50,881 nucleotides of DNA from JBDRNE01 sp043812935 (GCA_043812935.1 JBDRLO010000072.1:1-50881); one strand, 5' to 3'; shown: positions 24,786 to 33,577, counted from the first letter of the stretch. Made by a program: numbers and translations. The notes: generated from the sequence alone by a model not told the origin.

Positions 24786-26203
24786 TTTAGGGTTTTTAAA
24801 TTTTTCTTTGATTTCCCCAGGACAGCTTCCTCTTCAGTTCCGGAATAATCTCTGTCCAAAATATTTTCATCAAGCTTAACAGGCTCTCCTTCAAATTTTT
24901 TAAAATCTTCGATTTCTTTTCTGAATTCCTCGGCAAACTTAGTAAAATCAAAATTTACCGCACTGCCGCCTTTTTGAACAAATTCTTTTAATTCTTTTTG
25001 AAATTTTTGCCACGCAACATCCAAAGCATTTACTATTGAAAGCCCTTTAACTTCCCATTTAAAATCATAACTCGCGCCGACTTCATGCATTAAACGCGGT
25101 ATAACACATTTGTTCATCAAAGGACAAAATATTTCAAGACTTTCCCACTTATTTTGCGTTTGCAAAGGGTCAACTGTCTTTTGTGATTCTGCCATTTCAT
25201 CAAACAACTTTGATTTTCCTAACAACGTATCAAAAATATTTTCTCTTAGAAAAACATATACCGCATTTTCGCTTGCGTGGCTTGTCACTGGTAGCTCTTG
25301 CCCATTTCTACGAATCACTGGTAAATCTTCAGCGTTCAATACCCTGATAAAAACAATGTTTTTCTTTCTAAAAGCTTTATCTATGCTTCCACCAAAATAT
25401 TTTAAAAACGGATTCATATTAAACTGTAGAAAATCCCAAAGTTTGCCCGAAAAAAACTTCTCAGGTTTTATTCTATCGGGATACTTATTATCCCAGTTGA
25501 GTTCCTCACTCTCCGCTCTTCCTTCAATTTCAGCAAAATTGCCTTCTCCAATATGTTTTTCAATAAATTTATCGATGTTCAACTTATGCTCATAAACGTA
25601 CTGGTCCACACCCATTTCTTCTATTTTTTCTTCGCGTGACACATACTTTTCAGGAGATTTGCCAGTTTCATAAATTTGTTTCCACTTGTTATTCCATTCT
25701 TTCTCCGTATACATTTTTACATCAAACCCGTTATTTTTTTTTGCGGTCGAAAAAACAGCGTAATATGTACTTAAGAGCTTCTTTTCCATCTCCAGATACG
25801 AATCAACGCTCGGAATATGCTGTAAATGCTCTCTTGCATACTGTTGCTCAATCCGGCATTTTACCCAAATACGGTCATCCGGAAGTTCCCCATGTTCAGC
25901 AAAGAAAAAATGTCTTTTGTCAAAAACATTATTTCGATACTTTTCGGCATGTTTACGTACTTCTTTCGGATCTATTTTTTGGTCTTTACCTGCAATATCA
26001 TTTAAACTTGCCATCAGCGCAAGTTTAAGAGTTCCTTTTTCATAAGGCACTGGGCCTAACATTTTGTTACATATTGATCCTGCGGCAAGTTCATCTATTA
26101 CAGACTGGTTTATCGTAGAATTCATTGGCATATTATAAGCTGTGGTATTGACAAGAAAACATAGGCTAATAGTTAAGGAAATTGCTTTGTACATTTGTTT
26201 CAT
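24782..26203 (-). CDS. Secreted protein of unknown function, first gene of the giant-protein operon
   Basis: 473 residues, unrecognised. A signal peptide (MKQMYKAISLTISLCFLV, cleavage near residue 22) points to export. The mature part is soluble and mixed, with HFFFAEHGELPDDRIWVKCRIEQQYA, LQFNMNPFLKYFGGSIDKAF and a conserved-looking PRLMHEVGASYDF near residue 373. The start has a strong AAGGAG site and an extended -10 promoter. The end overlaps the 1655-residue gene by 4 bp, so the two are translated together. A-runs near the junction mean one frameshift could make a single secreted chain of about 2100 residues; the data here do not decide. Confidence 0.8.
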   Translation of the reverse strand: MKQMYKAISLTISLCFLVNTTAYNMPMNSTINQSVIDELAAGSICNKMLGPVPYEKGTLKLALMASLNDIAGKDQKIDPKEVRKHAEKYRNNVFDKRHFFFAEHGELPDDRIWVKCRIEQQYAREHLQHIPSVDSYLEMEKKLLSTYYAVFSTAKKNNGFDVKMYTEKEWNNKWKQIYETGKSPEKYVSREEKIEEMGVDQYVYEHKLNIDKFIEKHIGEGNFAEIEGRAESEELNWDNKYPDRIKPEKFFSGKLWDFLQFNMNPFLKYFGGSIDKAFRKKNIVFIRVLNAEDLPVIRRNGQELPVTSHASENAVYVFLRENIFDTLLGKSKLFDEMAESQKTVDPLQTQNKWESLEIFCPLMNKCVIPRLMHEVGASYDFKWEVKGLSIVNALDVAWQKFQKELKEFVQKGGSAVNFDFTKFAEEFRKEIEDFKKFEGEPVKLDENILDRDYSGTEEEAVLGKSKKNLKTLK

Positions 26204-26309
26204 TTTTTCTCCTTTTTAAACTTTAACAAAACCGATTAGATAACCCCGAGGGTTGCATTTTTATGAAGTAACGCACGCAACAAATGGCGTAATATGTACA
26301 GCAGTGTTT

Positions 26310-26318
26310 ATTATAACA
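26310..26318 (-). promoter_or_regulatory. Extended -10 promoter for the giant-protein operon
   Basis: TGTTATAAT on the minus strand is a perfect extended -10 motif; no good -35 is visible. The start would be near 26303, with a leader of about 100 bases. The rest of the 280-bp gap holds two degenerate palindromic repeats (26383-26412 and 26438-26460) and otherwise nothing. Confidence 0.5.
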
Positions 26319-26382
26319 GGATATACAGCATAAAGCGGTAGGGAAAATTCTAACTTTTTCACGTCTAACATTGTTGGTGAAC

Positions 26383-26460
26383 CGGACAACACACAGGGGG
26401 TTGTATCTACGATTTTAATTCGCAAACAATATTTATAGGGCAGGTCCCTGTGCCTGCCCT
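26383..26460. repeat. Two diverged copies of the GGACAGG palindrome family
   Basis: CCGGACAACACACAGGGGGTTGT followed by ATCTACGA (26383-26412) and AGGGCAGGTCCCTGTGCCTGCCCT (near 26437-26460) are variants of the simple palindrome seen elsewhere. In the second, both arms have changed together from GGACAGG to GGGCAGG, so base pairing is kept. Confidence 0.6.
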
Positions 26461-26483
26461 GCTTATGATTATAAAAAAGGCCT

Positions 26484-27131
26484 TTATTTTATTTTTATTG
26501 TCACGATAAGATCACCCTTATGGCCGCAATGAGAGCACACTTCTCCTTGGTCACGCAAACGCATTTTTTGGCCGTTTTTGGTATTTTTGGGGATTTTGAG
26601 GGTTATGTTTCGACCGTTTGAGAGTTTGAATTTGGCTTCACCTCCGCAGGTACTAAGTTTTTCAGGAATAGGCAGAGTTGCATTTATATCTGTATTCTCT
26701 TTCTGTGAAACTTGACTCCAATCGTCCACCGGCTGTCCATCCGATGAATAATAATAAGTGCGGCTTTTGCCTCTGCCTGCTCTGGAAAAAAGGTCTTGAA
26801 AAACATCTCCAAACATAGAGTTTGAGGAAAAACCGCCGCCTTCTCCGGAAAAGTTTCTGAAAAAATCCGAAGCATCAAAACCTTGCTGAGACGAAAAATT
26901 GCCAGTATAAGCACCTTGGCTCTGGAGAAGGTCATATTCTTTCCGTCTTTTTGCGTTCCCCAAAGTATAATAAGCTTCTGACATTTTCTTAAATTTTTCT
27001 TCCGCCTTTTTATCCCCGGGATTTTTGTCCGGATGGTATTTGACAGCAAGTTTACGATAAGCTTTTTTTATAGCGGCGTCACTTGCATCTTTACTAACAC
27101 CTAATAACGAATAATAATCTTCTTTAGCCAC
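26484..27131 (-). CDS. Short DnaJ/CbpA-like J-domain co-chaperone
   Basis: 215 residues. The J domain (about 4-68) has the Hsp70-stimulating HPD at 33-35, then a Gly/Phe/Ser-rich linker (about 75-130) and a single C-terminal beta domain with NATLPIPEKLSTCGGEAKFKLSNGRNITLKIP and GDLIVTIKIK. A normal DnaJ or CbpA has two such beta domains plus a dimerisation end, so this is a truncated type, with one CSHC near the C-terminus. Start is GTG at 27131 after AAGGAAAATT. The gene has a perfect TATAAT at 27160-27165, without a clear -35. Confidence 0.87.
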   Translation of the reverse strand: MAKEDYYSLLGVSKDASDAAIKKAYRKLAVKYHPDKNPGDKKAEEKFKKMSEAYYTLGNAKRRKEYDLLQSQGAYTGNFSSQQGFDASDFFRNFSGEGGGFSSNSMFGDVFQDLFSRAGRGKSRTYYYSSDGQPVDDWSQVSQKENTDINATLPIPEKLSTCGGEAKFKLSNGRNITLKIPKNTKNGQKMRLRDQGEVCSHCGHKGDLIVTIKIK

Positions 27132-27180
27132 AATTTTCCTTTTTCATTATTTTGCTGCAATTATACCGCATGTCATATAC

Positions 27181-27240
27181 GACGGACAGGCACGGGGGCC
27201 ATGCACCACACAGGGTACATGACAAGCTCTGTCCCTACAT
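27181..27240. repeat. Nested palindromic repeat, long form
   Basis: A 60-bp copy of the long form, nearly identical to 11801-11860, including the inner ATGCACC ... GGGTACAT hairpin and the end AGCTCTGTCCCTACAT. Confidence 0.85.
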
Positions 27241-27255
27241 TAGCAAATCAACATA

Positions 27256-27318
27256 ACATGCAACGCGCAACATGTAATCTGTAACGTGCAGCGTGTCACC
27301 TGCTGCGTGTAACGTGTT
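27256..27318. repeat. Nine-unit array of a 7-bp ACGTGTA-type repeat
   Basis: Nine 7-bp units in exact phase: ACATGCA, ACGCGCA, ACATGTA, ATCTGTA, ACGTGCA, GCGTGTC, ACCTGCT, GCGTGTA, ACGTGTT, then ATGA and one more ACGTGTT. It lies just downstream of the exported-protein gene on the minus strand. Confidence 0.82.
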
Positions 27319-27335
27319 ATGAACGTGTTATGTAA

Positions 27336-27896
27336 CTATATTTTACATTGTTTATTGAAACATTCTCGTATAAATATTTTTACTATTCCTTCATTCGCCA
27401 AAGGAATGCTTTCCTGTTCATTCATTTTTGTCTTTGTAATAGTTGTTTTTAATTTTTTATGCCACAATTCTTCGTTTGTCTTTGAATCTAAAACGCTAAA
27501 AAGAATCTGCATCCGAACATAATTATCTTTCTTTACAGCATCAAAAACAGCCGGCCCCACACCATGGATCTCATCAATTGGGTCCTCTTCCATCCATACA
27601 AACTCCACAATATCAGCCTTAATTGTTATATCGGATTCTTCGGCATTAGAAACAATATTAAAATTTATTGATTTCCTTGCAGCAAGCGCTTCTTCAAGTT
27701 TTTGTTTGAGTGAAATTTCATCGGCTTTGCCCGCATGAGCAGAATCCGATATGTTAGCAATGTAAACTTTTACCTCTTCTTTTTTACACAATTCCTTATA
27801 TAGATTTGATTCTTCGCGGCTTTCCGCGTTTTGAATAAACCCGCAAATAAAAACCGCGCATACTACAAACACCTTAATCCAGTTTGCCTTTATCAT
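27336..27896 (-). CDS. Small exported protein, unrecognised
   Basis: 186 residues with a signal peptide (about 1-26, ending NAES) and no convincing lipobox. The mature part has alternating strands (KVYIANISDS, INFNIVSNAEESDITIKADIVEF, VRMQILFSVLDSKTNEELWHKKL) and ends at a short helix. The style resembles small periplasmic or outer-membrane-associated proteins whose second half compares a parameter against reference forms, but I cannot name a family. The gene stands alone between two repeat-rich gaps. Confidence 0.65.
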   Translation of the reverse strand: MIKANWIKVFVVCAVFICGFIQNAESREESNLYKELCKKEEVKVYIANISDSAHAGKADEISLKQKLEEALAARKSINFNIVSNAEESDITIKADIVEFVWMEEDPIDEIHGVGPAVFDAVKKDNYVRMQILFSVLDSKTNEELWHKKLKTTITKTKMNEQESIPLANEGIVKIFIRECFNKQCKI

Positions 27897-27912
27897 ATGT
27901 CCCCCTTTTTTT

Positions 27913-27952
27913 GATTAGCCGGTTAGCCAGTTAGCCGGTTTACCGGTTTGTC
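27913..27952. repeat. 8-bp array in inverted orientation (GGTTAGCC)
   Basis: Five units GATTAGCC, GGTTAGCC, AGTTAGCC, GGTTTACC, GGTTTGTC. This and the copy at 28052 are the only ones facing the other way. Confidence 0.8.
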
Positions 27953-27960
27953 GATTAAAC

Positions 27961-28029
27961 CGTACGTCACATATCGTATGTCGTACATCGGTTTTTTTGC
28001 AACATACGATGTACTATATATGATATACG
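27961..28029. repeat. Facing 7-bp arrays (CGTACAT and ATGTACG type)
   Basis: Units CGTACGT, CACATAT, CGTATGT, CGTACAT (27961-27988) face ACATACG, ATGTACT, ATATATG, ATATACG (28002-28029) across a 13-bp spacer. The two blocks are partly complementary and could pair. The remainder of the 375-bp gap up to 28272 holds two more 8-bp arrays (28052-28087, 28234-28265) and an AT-rich stretch with an isolated TTGACA (28157) without a -10. Confidence 0.75.
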
Positions 28030-28051
28030 GTTATGCTTTATATATAATTCT

Positions 28052-28087
28052 GGTTAACCGGTTAGCCCGTTAGCCAGTTACCCGGTT
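28052..28087. repeat. 8-bp array, GGTTAACC/GGTTAGCC units
   Basis: Units GGTTAACC, GGTTAGCC, CGTTAGCC, AGTTACCC in exact phase. Confidence 0.78.
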
Positions 28088-28233
28088 CTTTAATGCAATC
28101 GCTTTATGATTCTGTTTAGACAGTTTATCTACCTTTTAATTTTGCCCTAGTAATTGACACAAATCGTGTTTAAATTAAAACCGCTAAATCAAATAGATAA
28201 TAACTTTAAATTTTTCAGAAATATCTTTTAACC

Positions 28234-28265
28234 GGTTAACCGGTGAACTGGCTAACTGGCTAACC
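28234..28265. repeat. 8-bp array after the antiporter gene
   Basis: Units GGTTAACC, GGTGAACT, GGCTAACT, GGCTAACC end 6 bp before the stop codon of the antiporter gene at 28272. Confidence 0.82.
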
Positions 28266-28271
28266 AATTTA

Positions 28272-29912
28272 TCAAACCTCCAGCTCTTGCTGCCGTAATA
28301 AAACTTCTTTTTCAATATAATTCATCAGTTTTCGGTATTCTAACTGGCCAACCAAAAGTTGTGATTCTTTTTCTTTCAAAACAGGGATATACTCAATATT
28401 TTTAGTCTTAAAAATTAACATCACATCTTTTAGTTCCTGATTTGTGTAAGCAACCGCATCCGCTCCCCGGACAAGATCTCCCGCAAGAATTAACTGATCC
28501 ATTTGTTCTTCATTAAAAGTGTCTCTGATGTCTCCTAAAGAAATAACCCCGATAAATTTTTCGTCCATTCCTACAACTGGAAAATTATAAGCACTGCTCT
28601 CTTTCATTATATCAATTATCTGATGGAGATTATTGTTTTCCCTGATTACAAAAAAATCTGATTCCATTACATCCCCGACTTTATGTGATTCAACGACATC
28701 TTCTTCCGTAACATCCCGGTTTATTTCATCAGCTTTTCTTATCCCATACTTTATCATTGGAGGGGCTATAAGCTGTAAGATGAATGTTGTTGCCGTTATA
28801 ATACTGATTATCAAAAACCCCGCTGCACGCGCTTCTTCCCCTAAAACGCTGAACATATGAAATGTCGCTATTGCTAAACCTACCGCGACCCCAGCCTGGT
28901 CAAAAAGACAAAAACCAAGATATTTTGTTACAGTTTCTCTTGCGCCTGACATTTTCCCGCCGATATACGCCCCCGCAACTTTTCCAATACTTCGACTAAA
29001 AATATACGCGATGGCAAGAAAAAGAACGTTTCCTTTCATTAGAATCCTGCCGTCAAGACGCGCTCCCACTAAAACAAAGAAAAGAATAAAAATTGGAGGG
29101 CTGAACTTTTTCACAAGATCAAACATTTCTTTATTTTCAGAAGACTGAAGGTTTGACGCGACAACTCCAAGCACCATTGATGCAAGAATAGGGTCAACTT
29201 TAAAATAAATTGAAAGGCCCACCACAAAAATAATTGTTCCCAAAGCCAGTGACAATATCCTGCCTTTATCTCTTACCTTTTTCGTAATTTTGTATAACAC
29301 AAAACCAGCTACAATACCTAAAATAACAGACGCGGCTATCTGGAAAAGAGGCACTGCCATATTACTTAAAAATGAAGGATTTTCATGCACAATAAGGCTT
29401 CTGGCAAAAATACTTGCAAAGCCGTATATTAAAAGCGCGAGCGCGTCGTCAAGCGCTACAATTGAAAGCGTCGTCATTGTAACCGGACCGCGCGCTTTGT
29501 ATTCTCCAAGTACGCTGTAAGTCGCGGCAGGCGCTGTAGCAGACGACAAAGCTCCTAAAATAAGCCCCATATAAACTTTGCCGGTAATCAGAAAAGTTAT
29601 GCCGCCTACTAAAAAAAACGTCAAAAAAGCTTCGATCAAAAGAATTGTATATATTGATTTACTATATCTTTTAAATCTGTCAACATTAATCTCCGCACCG
29701 ATCATAAATCCTATAATTCCCAAAGCAAGGCTAATGATAGGACGAAATGAATCAGTTATAGGCCCGCTTAAAAACCCATGAAAAGATTCTCCCAAAAAAA
29801 GACCTATTATCATGTATCCCATGACTTGGGGCAGGTTTAACCTTTTAAAAACTCTGCCTGCAATAGACCCAAGCAATATAATCACGCCAATTACCAATAA
29901 TATGTTGTTCAT
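28272..29912 (-). CDS. CPA2-type cation/proton antiporter with two CBS domains
   Basis: 546 residues. Residues 1-400 are about 12-13 membrane helices of the Na+(K+)/H+ antiporter family (LPQVMGYMIIGLFLGE at the start, LGIIGFMIGAEIN, SSATAPAATYSVL, ALDDALALLIYG with its Asp pair, LFDQAGVAVGLA). Residues 400-546 carry a CBS pair with VGDVMESDFFVIREN and VVGMDEKFIGVISLGDI. CBS domains bind adenosyl compounds and would gate transport by energy state. It probably exports Na+ or K+ in exchange for protons at the inner membrane. It stands alone between repeat gaps. Confidence 0.9.
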   Translation of the reverse strand: MNNILLVIGVIILLGSIAGRVFKRLNLPQVMGYMIIGLFLGESFHGFLSGPITDSFRPIISLALGIIGFMIGAEINVDRFKRYSKSIYTILLIEAFLTFFLVGGITFLITGKVYMGLILGALSSATAPAATYSVLGEYKARGPVTMTTLSIVALDDALALLIYGFASIFARSLIVHENPSFLSNMAVPLFQIAASVILGIVAGFVLYKITKKVRDKGRILSLALGTIIFVVGLSIYFKVDPILASMVLGVVASNLQSSENKEMFDLVKKFSPPIFILFFVLVGARLDGRILMKGNVLFLAIAYIFSRSIGKVAGAYIGGKMSGARETVTKYLGFCLFDQAGVAVGLAIATFHMFSVLGEEARAAGFLIISIITATTFILQLIAPPMIKYGIRKADEINRDVTEEDVVESHKVGDVMESDFFVIRENNNLHQIIDIMKESSAYNFPVVGMDEKFIGVISLGDIRDTFNEEQMDQLILAGDLVRGADAVAYTNQELKDVMLIFKTKNIEYIPVLKEKESQLLVGQLEYRKLMNYIEKEVLLRQQELEV

Positions 29913-29984
29913 AATATCTTTTTAGGCCTTTCTCCGATTTAACACGCAACATACAAAAAAACACGTTGGTTTCAAATCATGTCC

Positions 29985-30005
29985 CGTACGACGTGCCTCG
30001 TACAT
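29985..30005. repeat. Three 7-bp CGTACAT-type units
   Basis: CGTACGA, CGTGCCT, CGTACAT in phase, ending 2 bp before the protease stop codon at 30008. Confidence 0.6.
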
Positions 30006-30007
30006 GT

Positions 30008-32428
30008 TTATTTAGATTTTTTCTTTTTTGTTTTTTTCTTCTTACTGGAACCAAGTTCTGTAAACTTTTTTGAATATTCTTTAAGTTTTTGGTCAACCAG
30101 ATAATTTATCGTCCCCTTAGGATATTTGCCGGATCCGTTTTTCTTGCCGGCTTTTTTTTCTGTCAAAATTTCGATACCTTCATCAACTGTTTCCACTGCC
30201 CAGATATGAAACTTTCTTTTTCTTACAGCTTCAATTACTTCATCTTTAAGCATTAAATGCTTAACGTTGAGTTCCGGAATGATTACTCCCTGTTTACCCG
30301 TTAGGCCTTTCACTTTGCATACATGGTAAAAACCTTCTATTTTTTCATTAATACCGCCCACAGGCTGTACCATCCCATGCTGATTCATAGAGCCGGTAAC
30401 CGCAATAGATTGTTTTATCGGCACACCGGATAATGACGATAATAAGCAATACGCTTCAGTACTCGAAGCGCTATCTCCGTCAACCCCATCATAGGATTGT
30501 TCAAAACAAATGCTTGCGTTCAGGCTAAGAGGCGCGTCCTGCGCGAATTTTTCTCCGAAATAACCGGTAAGAATCATGAGGCCTTTTGAATGTATGCTTC
30601 CGCCCATCTTCACCTGACGTTCAATATCAACAACCCCTGACTTTCCCATATATGTACGTCCGGTTATACGCGTCGGTTTGCCGAACATATATTCTCCTAT
30701 ATCAAGAACAGCTAATCCGTTTACCTGACCGACAAACTCCTTTTTAACATCTATCATAAGTACGTTCTTTTTAATCAGCTCGATTATTTTATCTTCAATA
30801 AGGCTTGAACGGTATACCTTTTCCTGAATAGCTTTATCAATATGACTCTCGTCAACATAGTCAGCATTATTTTTGCCTGCCCAATAGTTTGCTTCCCTGA
30901 GAATGTCTACAATAGACATAAAACGCGCGCTCAATTTATCCTGATCGCTTATCAGCTTAGATCCATACTCAACAACTCTGGCAACAGCGTTCCTGTCAAA
31001 ATGACGCAAACCTTCCTCTTCACACCGCACTTTTATAAAAGCGGCATATTTCTTAATCTTTTCCATGTCTCTATTCATTTCAACATCAAAATCCGCTTTA
31101 ATTTTGAACATTTTACGGAAATTTTCGTCAAATTTATAAAGCATCTGATAAAGCCATGGCGGACCTACTAATATAATTTTTATATCACATGGAATGGGTT
31201 TTGGCTTTAAACTTGTTGTGCTTATAACCCGAAACTGTTCATTAATGTCTTCTACTTTTATCTCATGGTTACGAATAACGCGCTTTATTGCTTCCCAGGC
31301 CATAAAACTACTTAAAACATCCATGGCTTGAAGAACAAGATATCCGCCGTTTGCTTTGTGTAAAGCTCCGGGCGCTATCATCGTAAAATCAGTTGTCATA
31401 GACCCGAAGTGAGAAGCATATTCAATCCGGCCTAAAAGATTATAATATGTCGGGTTTGGTTCTTTTATAACAGGCGCGCCGGCAGAATGCCGGTGATCAA
31501 TCAATAAATTTACCTCATATTTCTTAAACTTATCCTTTTGCGGAGCGCCTTTTAACCCAAAAATCGCGCCTTGAGTATTTTCGTCATCCTCTTTAAAATT
31601 ATCAATATTTCCGACAACGTCTTCTTGAACATGATTTAAATATTCAATGACATCTTCAAATTCCCTGTATTTAAATCGTAATTCATCCATAATATGTCTT
31701 ACAGAAAAAAGAACAACTTCTTTTTCTAATTCTTTGATCTTCATTTTAGCGTCTTTTTCCATGGATCTTACTTCGCTTAAAACCTGCTCGATTTTAATAT
31801 GCAGTTCGTGTTTTTTCTTATCAATTTTTTCTTTTTCCTCTTTTGAAAGTTTTTCATATTCATTAGAAGTCATCTGTTGGCCCCCGCTTCGCGGGACTAA
31901 AATAACTCCAGTCGCAGATTGTTTAAGGACAAAACCTTCCTCAAAAGCGTTATTTTCAACTTCTTCTAGAGTAGTGTCTCTTTTTGTTTTATATTCTTTA
32001 AGCAAATCCTGCCGCCGTATTTCATAATCTTCACTCTCAAACGCTTTTGGTATCTCAACTTTTAATTCTCCGACTAATTCTTCCATATCTTTTTTGAAGA
32101 TAAAACCCCGACCGGCAGGAAGCCTTACTGCGGAAGGCTCATCTTCCCTAAGAAAGTTAAAAACATATATCCAGTCATCAGGAGTTTCCTGCGTTGCGGC
32201 AATCTCATTTACGGCTTTATTTACCTGTGTATTCCTACCCGTCCCGGGAGAACCGCAGACAAATATGTTATATCCCTCACTTTTTACGTTTAACCCAAAA
32301 TCTATAGCGCTGACACCTCTTTCCTGATGTGCTGGTTCATGTTCAAAAACATAATCTTCAGTGGTTTTGAACGGAAACAGCGATGGATTACATGTTTTTT
32401 TAAGTTCCGTTGTTTTTAGTTTTCTCAT
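30008..32428 (-). CDS. Lon-family ATP-dependent protease, AAA_32 type
   Basis: 806 residues of the Lon-like branch whose ATPase part is atypical (AAA_32, YcbZ/LonC-like). The Walker A-like loop is CGSPGTGRN (58-66), where the invariant Lys is Arg, as is common in this branch. A long charged coiled-coil insert follows (about 175-240). The serine protease domain has DGDSAS with S653 and GGINEK with K696, the Ser-Lys dyad of Lon, and IKQSIAVTGSMNQHGMVQPVGG is typical. The C-terminus is a Lys-rich tail (SSKKKKTKKKKSK). It should degrade damaged or regulatory cytosolic proteins. Confidence 0.93.
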   Translation of the reverse strand: MRKLKTTELKKTCNPSLFPFKTTEDYVFEHEPAHQERGVSAIDFGLNVKSEGYNIFVCGSPGTGRNTQVNKAVNEIAATQETPDDWIYVFNFLREDEPSAVRLPAGRGFIFKKDMEELVGELKVEIPKAFESEDYEIRRQDLLKEYKTKRDTTLEEVENNAFEEGFVLKQSATGVILVPRSGGQQMTSNEYEKLSKEEKEKIDKKKHELHIKIEQVLSEVRSMEKDAKMKIKELEKEVVLFSVRHIMDELRFKYREFEDVIEYLNHVQEDVVGNIDNFKEDDENTQGAIFGLKGAPQKDKFKKYEVNLLIDHRHSAGAPVIKEPNPTYYNLLGRIEYASHFGSMTTDFTMIAPGALHKANGGYLVLQAMDVLSSFMAWEAIKRVIRNHEIKVEDINEQFRVISTTSLKPKPIPCDIKIILVGPPWLYQMLYKFDENFRKMFKIKADFDVEMNRDMEKIKKYAAFIKVRCEEEGLRHFDRNAVARVVEYGSKLISDQDKLSARFMSIVDILREANYWAGKNNADYVDESHIDKAIQEKVYRSSLIEDKIIELIKKNVLMIDVKKEFVGQVNGLAVLDIGEYMFGKPTRITGRTYMGKSGVVDIERQVKMGGSIHSKGLMILTGYFGEKFAQDAPLSLNASICFEQSYDGVDGDSASSTEAYCLLSSLSGVPIKQSIAVTGSMNQHGMVQPVGGINEKIEGFYHVCKVKGLTGKQGVIIPELNVKHLMLKDEVIEAVRKRKFHIWAVETVDEGIEILTEKKAGKKNGSGKYPKGTINYLVDQKLKEYSKKFTELGSSKKKKTKKKKSK

Positions 32429-32475
32429 ATCTGGTTTTTCCTTTCTTGAATAAACGCACCATTAGTATATTATTG

Positions 32476-33432
32476 TCATTTTATAAACATACTGAATAAC
32501 ATCAGCCACAAAGGAATAGTTACAATAGAAATCAAATGCGTATAAAAAATAGTACTGCTTAAAAACTTATTATCACAATTAACATAACTGCCGATAACAA
32601 CCAAAGAAACCGCTGTAGGCATTATACTTTGCAAAAAAAGAAAAAACTTATAATCAATGGAAAGATTAACGTATCTCATTATAATAAAAACAATTGCCGG
32701 AAAAATAAAAAGCTTTGTTACAGAACAAGTCGTCAACGCAAATTTGTGTTCTGGATTATGCGCGCGATACCTATACAAATAGGCCCCTAACGTGATCATT
32801 GACAGAGGAAAAGCCGCCTGTCCGAGCTGTTTTATGGGATCCATTAAAATAGCCGGCATGGTCCCTTTACCCATCAGCGCTACCCACCCTAAAGAAAACA
32901 CCGTTGCTATAACCGGCGGATTCAACAAAAGCGCGGTATTAGATATTTTATTTTTTCCTCGCGATAAAAATAAAGGGACAACCGACCACATAAGCACATT
33001 AAACCCGACAATAAAAAGAAATGTATAAATAAGGAGTTTATCAGCAAGTAATCCCGTAAAAGAAAAAAATATTAAATTCATCGGCAAATAACCGCAATTA
33101 TGAAACGCACATCCGCATAGAAACTCTTTTTGAGAATTAAAATTCTTTAAAAAAGGATATATTAAAGAACCCAGAAGGATACCCGCAGCAGTAAAAATAA
33201 CAGCCGTAAGCGGTAAAAACCACCAAAATTCATATTCACTAAAACTAAAATGTGTAATTGTTTTTGATATAATCAACGCAGGAAACACCACACGTACCAA
33301 CAATAAACTTAACGTATCTACAAATTTATCGTTTAGCACTTTGCGTTGATATAAAAAATATCCTATAAGCATAAGAATAAACAGCTTAACAATAGATCCC
33401 GCTATTACATAAAAACTAAAATTCATTTCCAT
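32476..33432 (-). CDS. AEC family (auxin efflux carrier-type) transporter
   Basis: 318 residues with about ten membrane helices in two five-helix repeats, as in bacterial AEC/BASS-like permeases. Key phrases are KLFILMLIGYFLYQRKVLNDKF at the start, LLVRVVFPALIISK, CAFHNCGYLPMNL and the second-half PLSMITLGAYLYRYR. Substrates in the family are small organic anions such as malate or malonate. The substrate here cannot be read. It is separated from the protease by 47 bp. Confidence 0.87.
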   Translation of the reverse strand: MEMNFSFYVIAGSIVKLFILMLIGYFLYQRKVLNDKFVDTLSLLLVRVVFPALIISKTITHFSFSEYEFWWFLPLTAVIFTAAGILLGSLIYPFLKNFNSQKEFLCGCAFHNCGYLPMNLIFFSFTGLLADKLLIYTFLFIVGFNVLMWSVVPLFLSRGKNKISNTALLLNPPVIATVFSLGWVALMGKGTMPAILMDPIKQLGQAAFPLSMITLGAYLYRYRAHNPEHKFALTTCSVTKLFIFPAIVFIIMRYVNLSIDYKFFLFLQSIMPTAVSLVVIGSYVNCDNKFLSSTIFYTHLISIVTIPLWLMLFSMFIK

Positions 33433-33470
33433 AGTATCAACTCATAATACACGTTACACGCACATTAATG

Positions 33471-33534
33471 TAACGGACAGGCACAGGGAGCCATGTGCCA
33501 CAGAGGGGTATATGGCAAGGCCTTGTATCTACAT
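33471..33534. repeat. Nested palindromic repeat, diverged long form
   Basis: TAACGGACAGGCACAGGGAGCC, an inner hairpin ATGTGCCACAGAGGGGTATAT, then GGCAAGGCCTTGTATCTACAT. The last arm is decayed (TTGTATC for TGTCCC). It sits between the AEC transporter and pgi. Confidence 0.8.
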
Positions 33535-33543
33535 CAAAAAACC

Positions 33544-33575
33544 GACCAACCGGTCAACCGGCTAACTGGCTAACC
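33544..33575. repeat. Four-unit 8-bp array after pgi
   Basis: Units GACCAACC, GGTCAACC, GGCTAACT, GGCTAACC end 2 bp before the pgi stop at 33578. Confidence 0.85.
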
Positions 33576-33577
33576 AA

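Noticed and set aside
28157..28162. Perfect TTGACA on the plus strand
   Set aside because: No -10 follows at 16-18 bp and no plus-strand gene follows.
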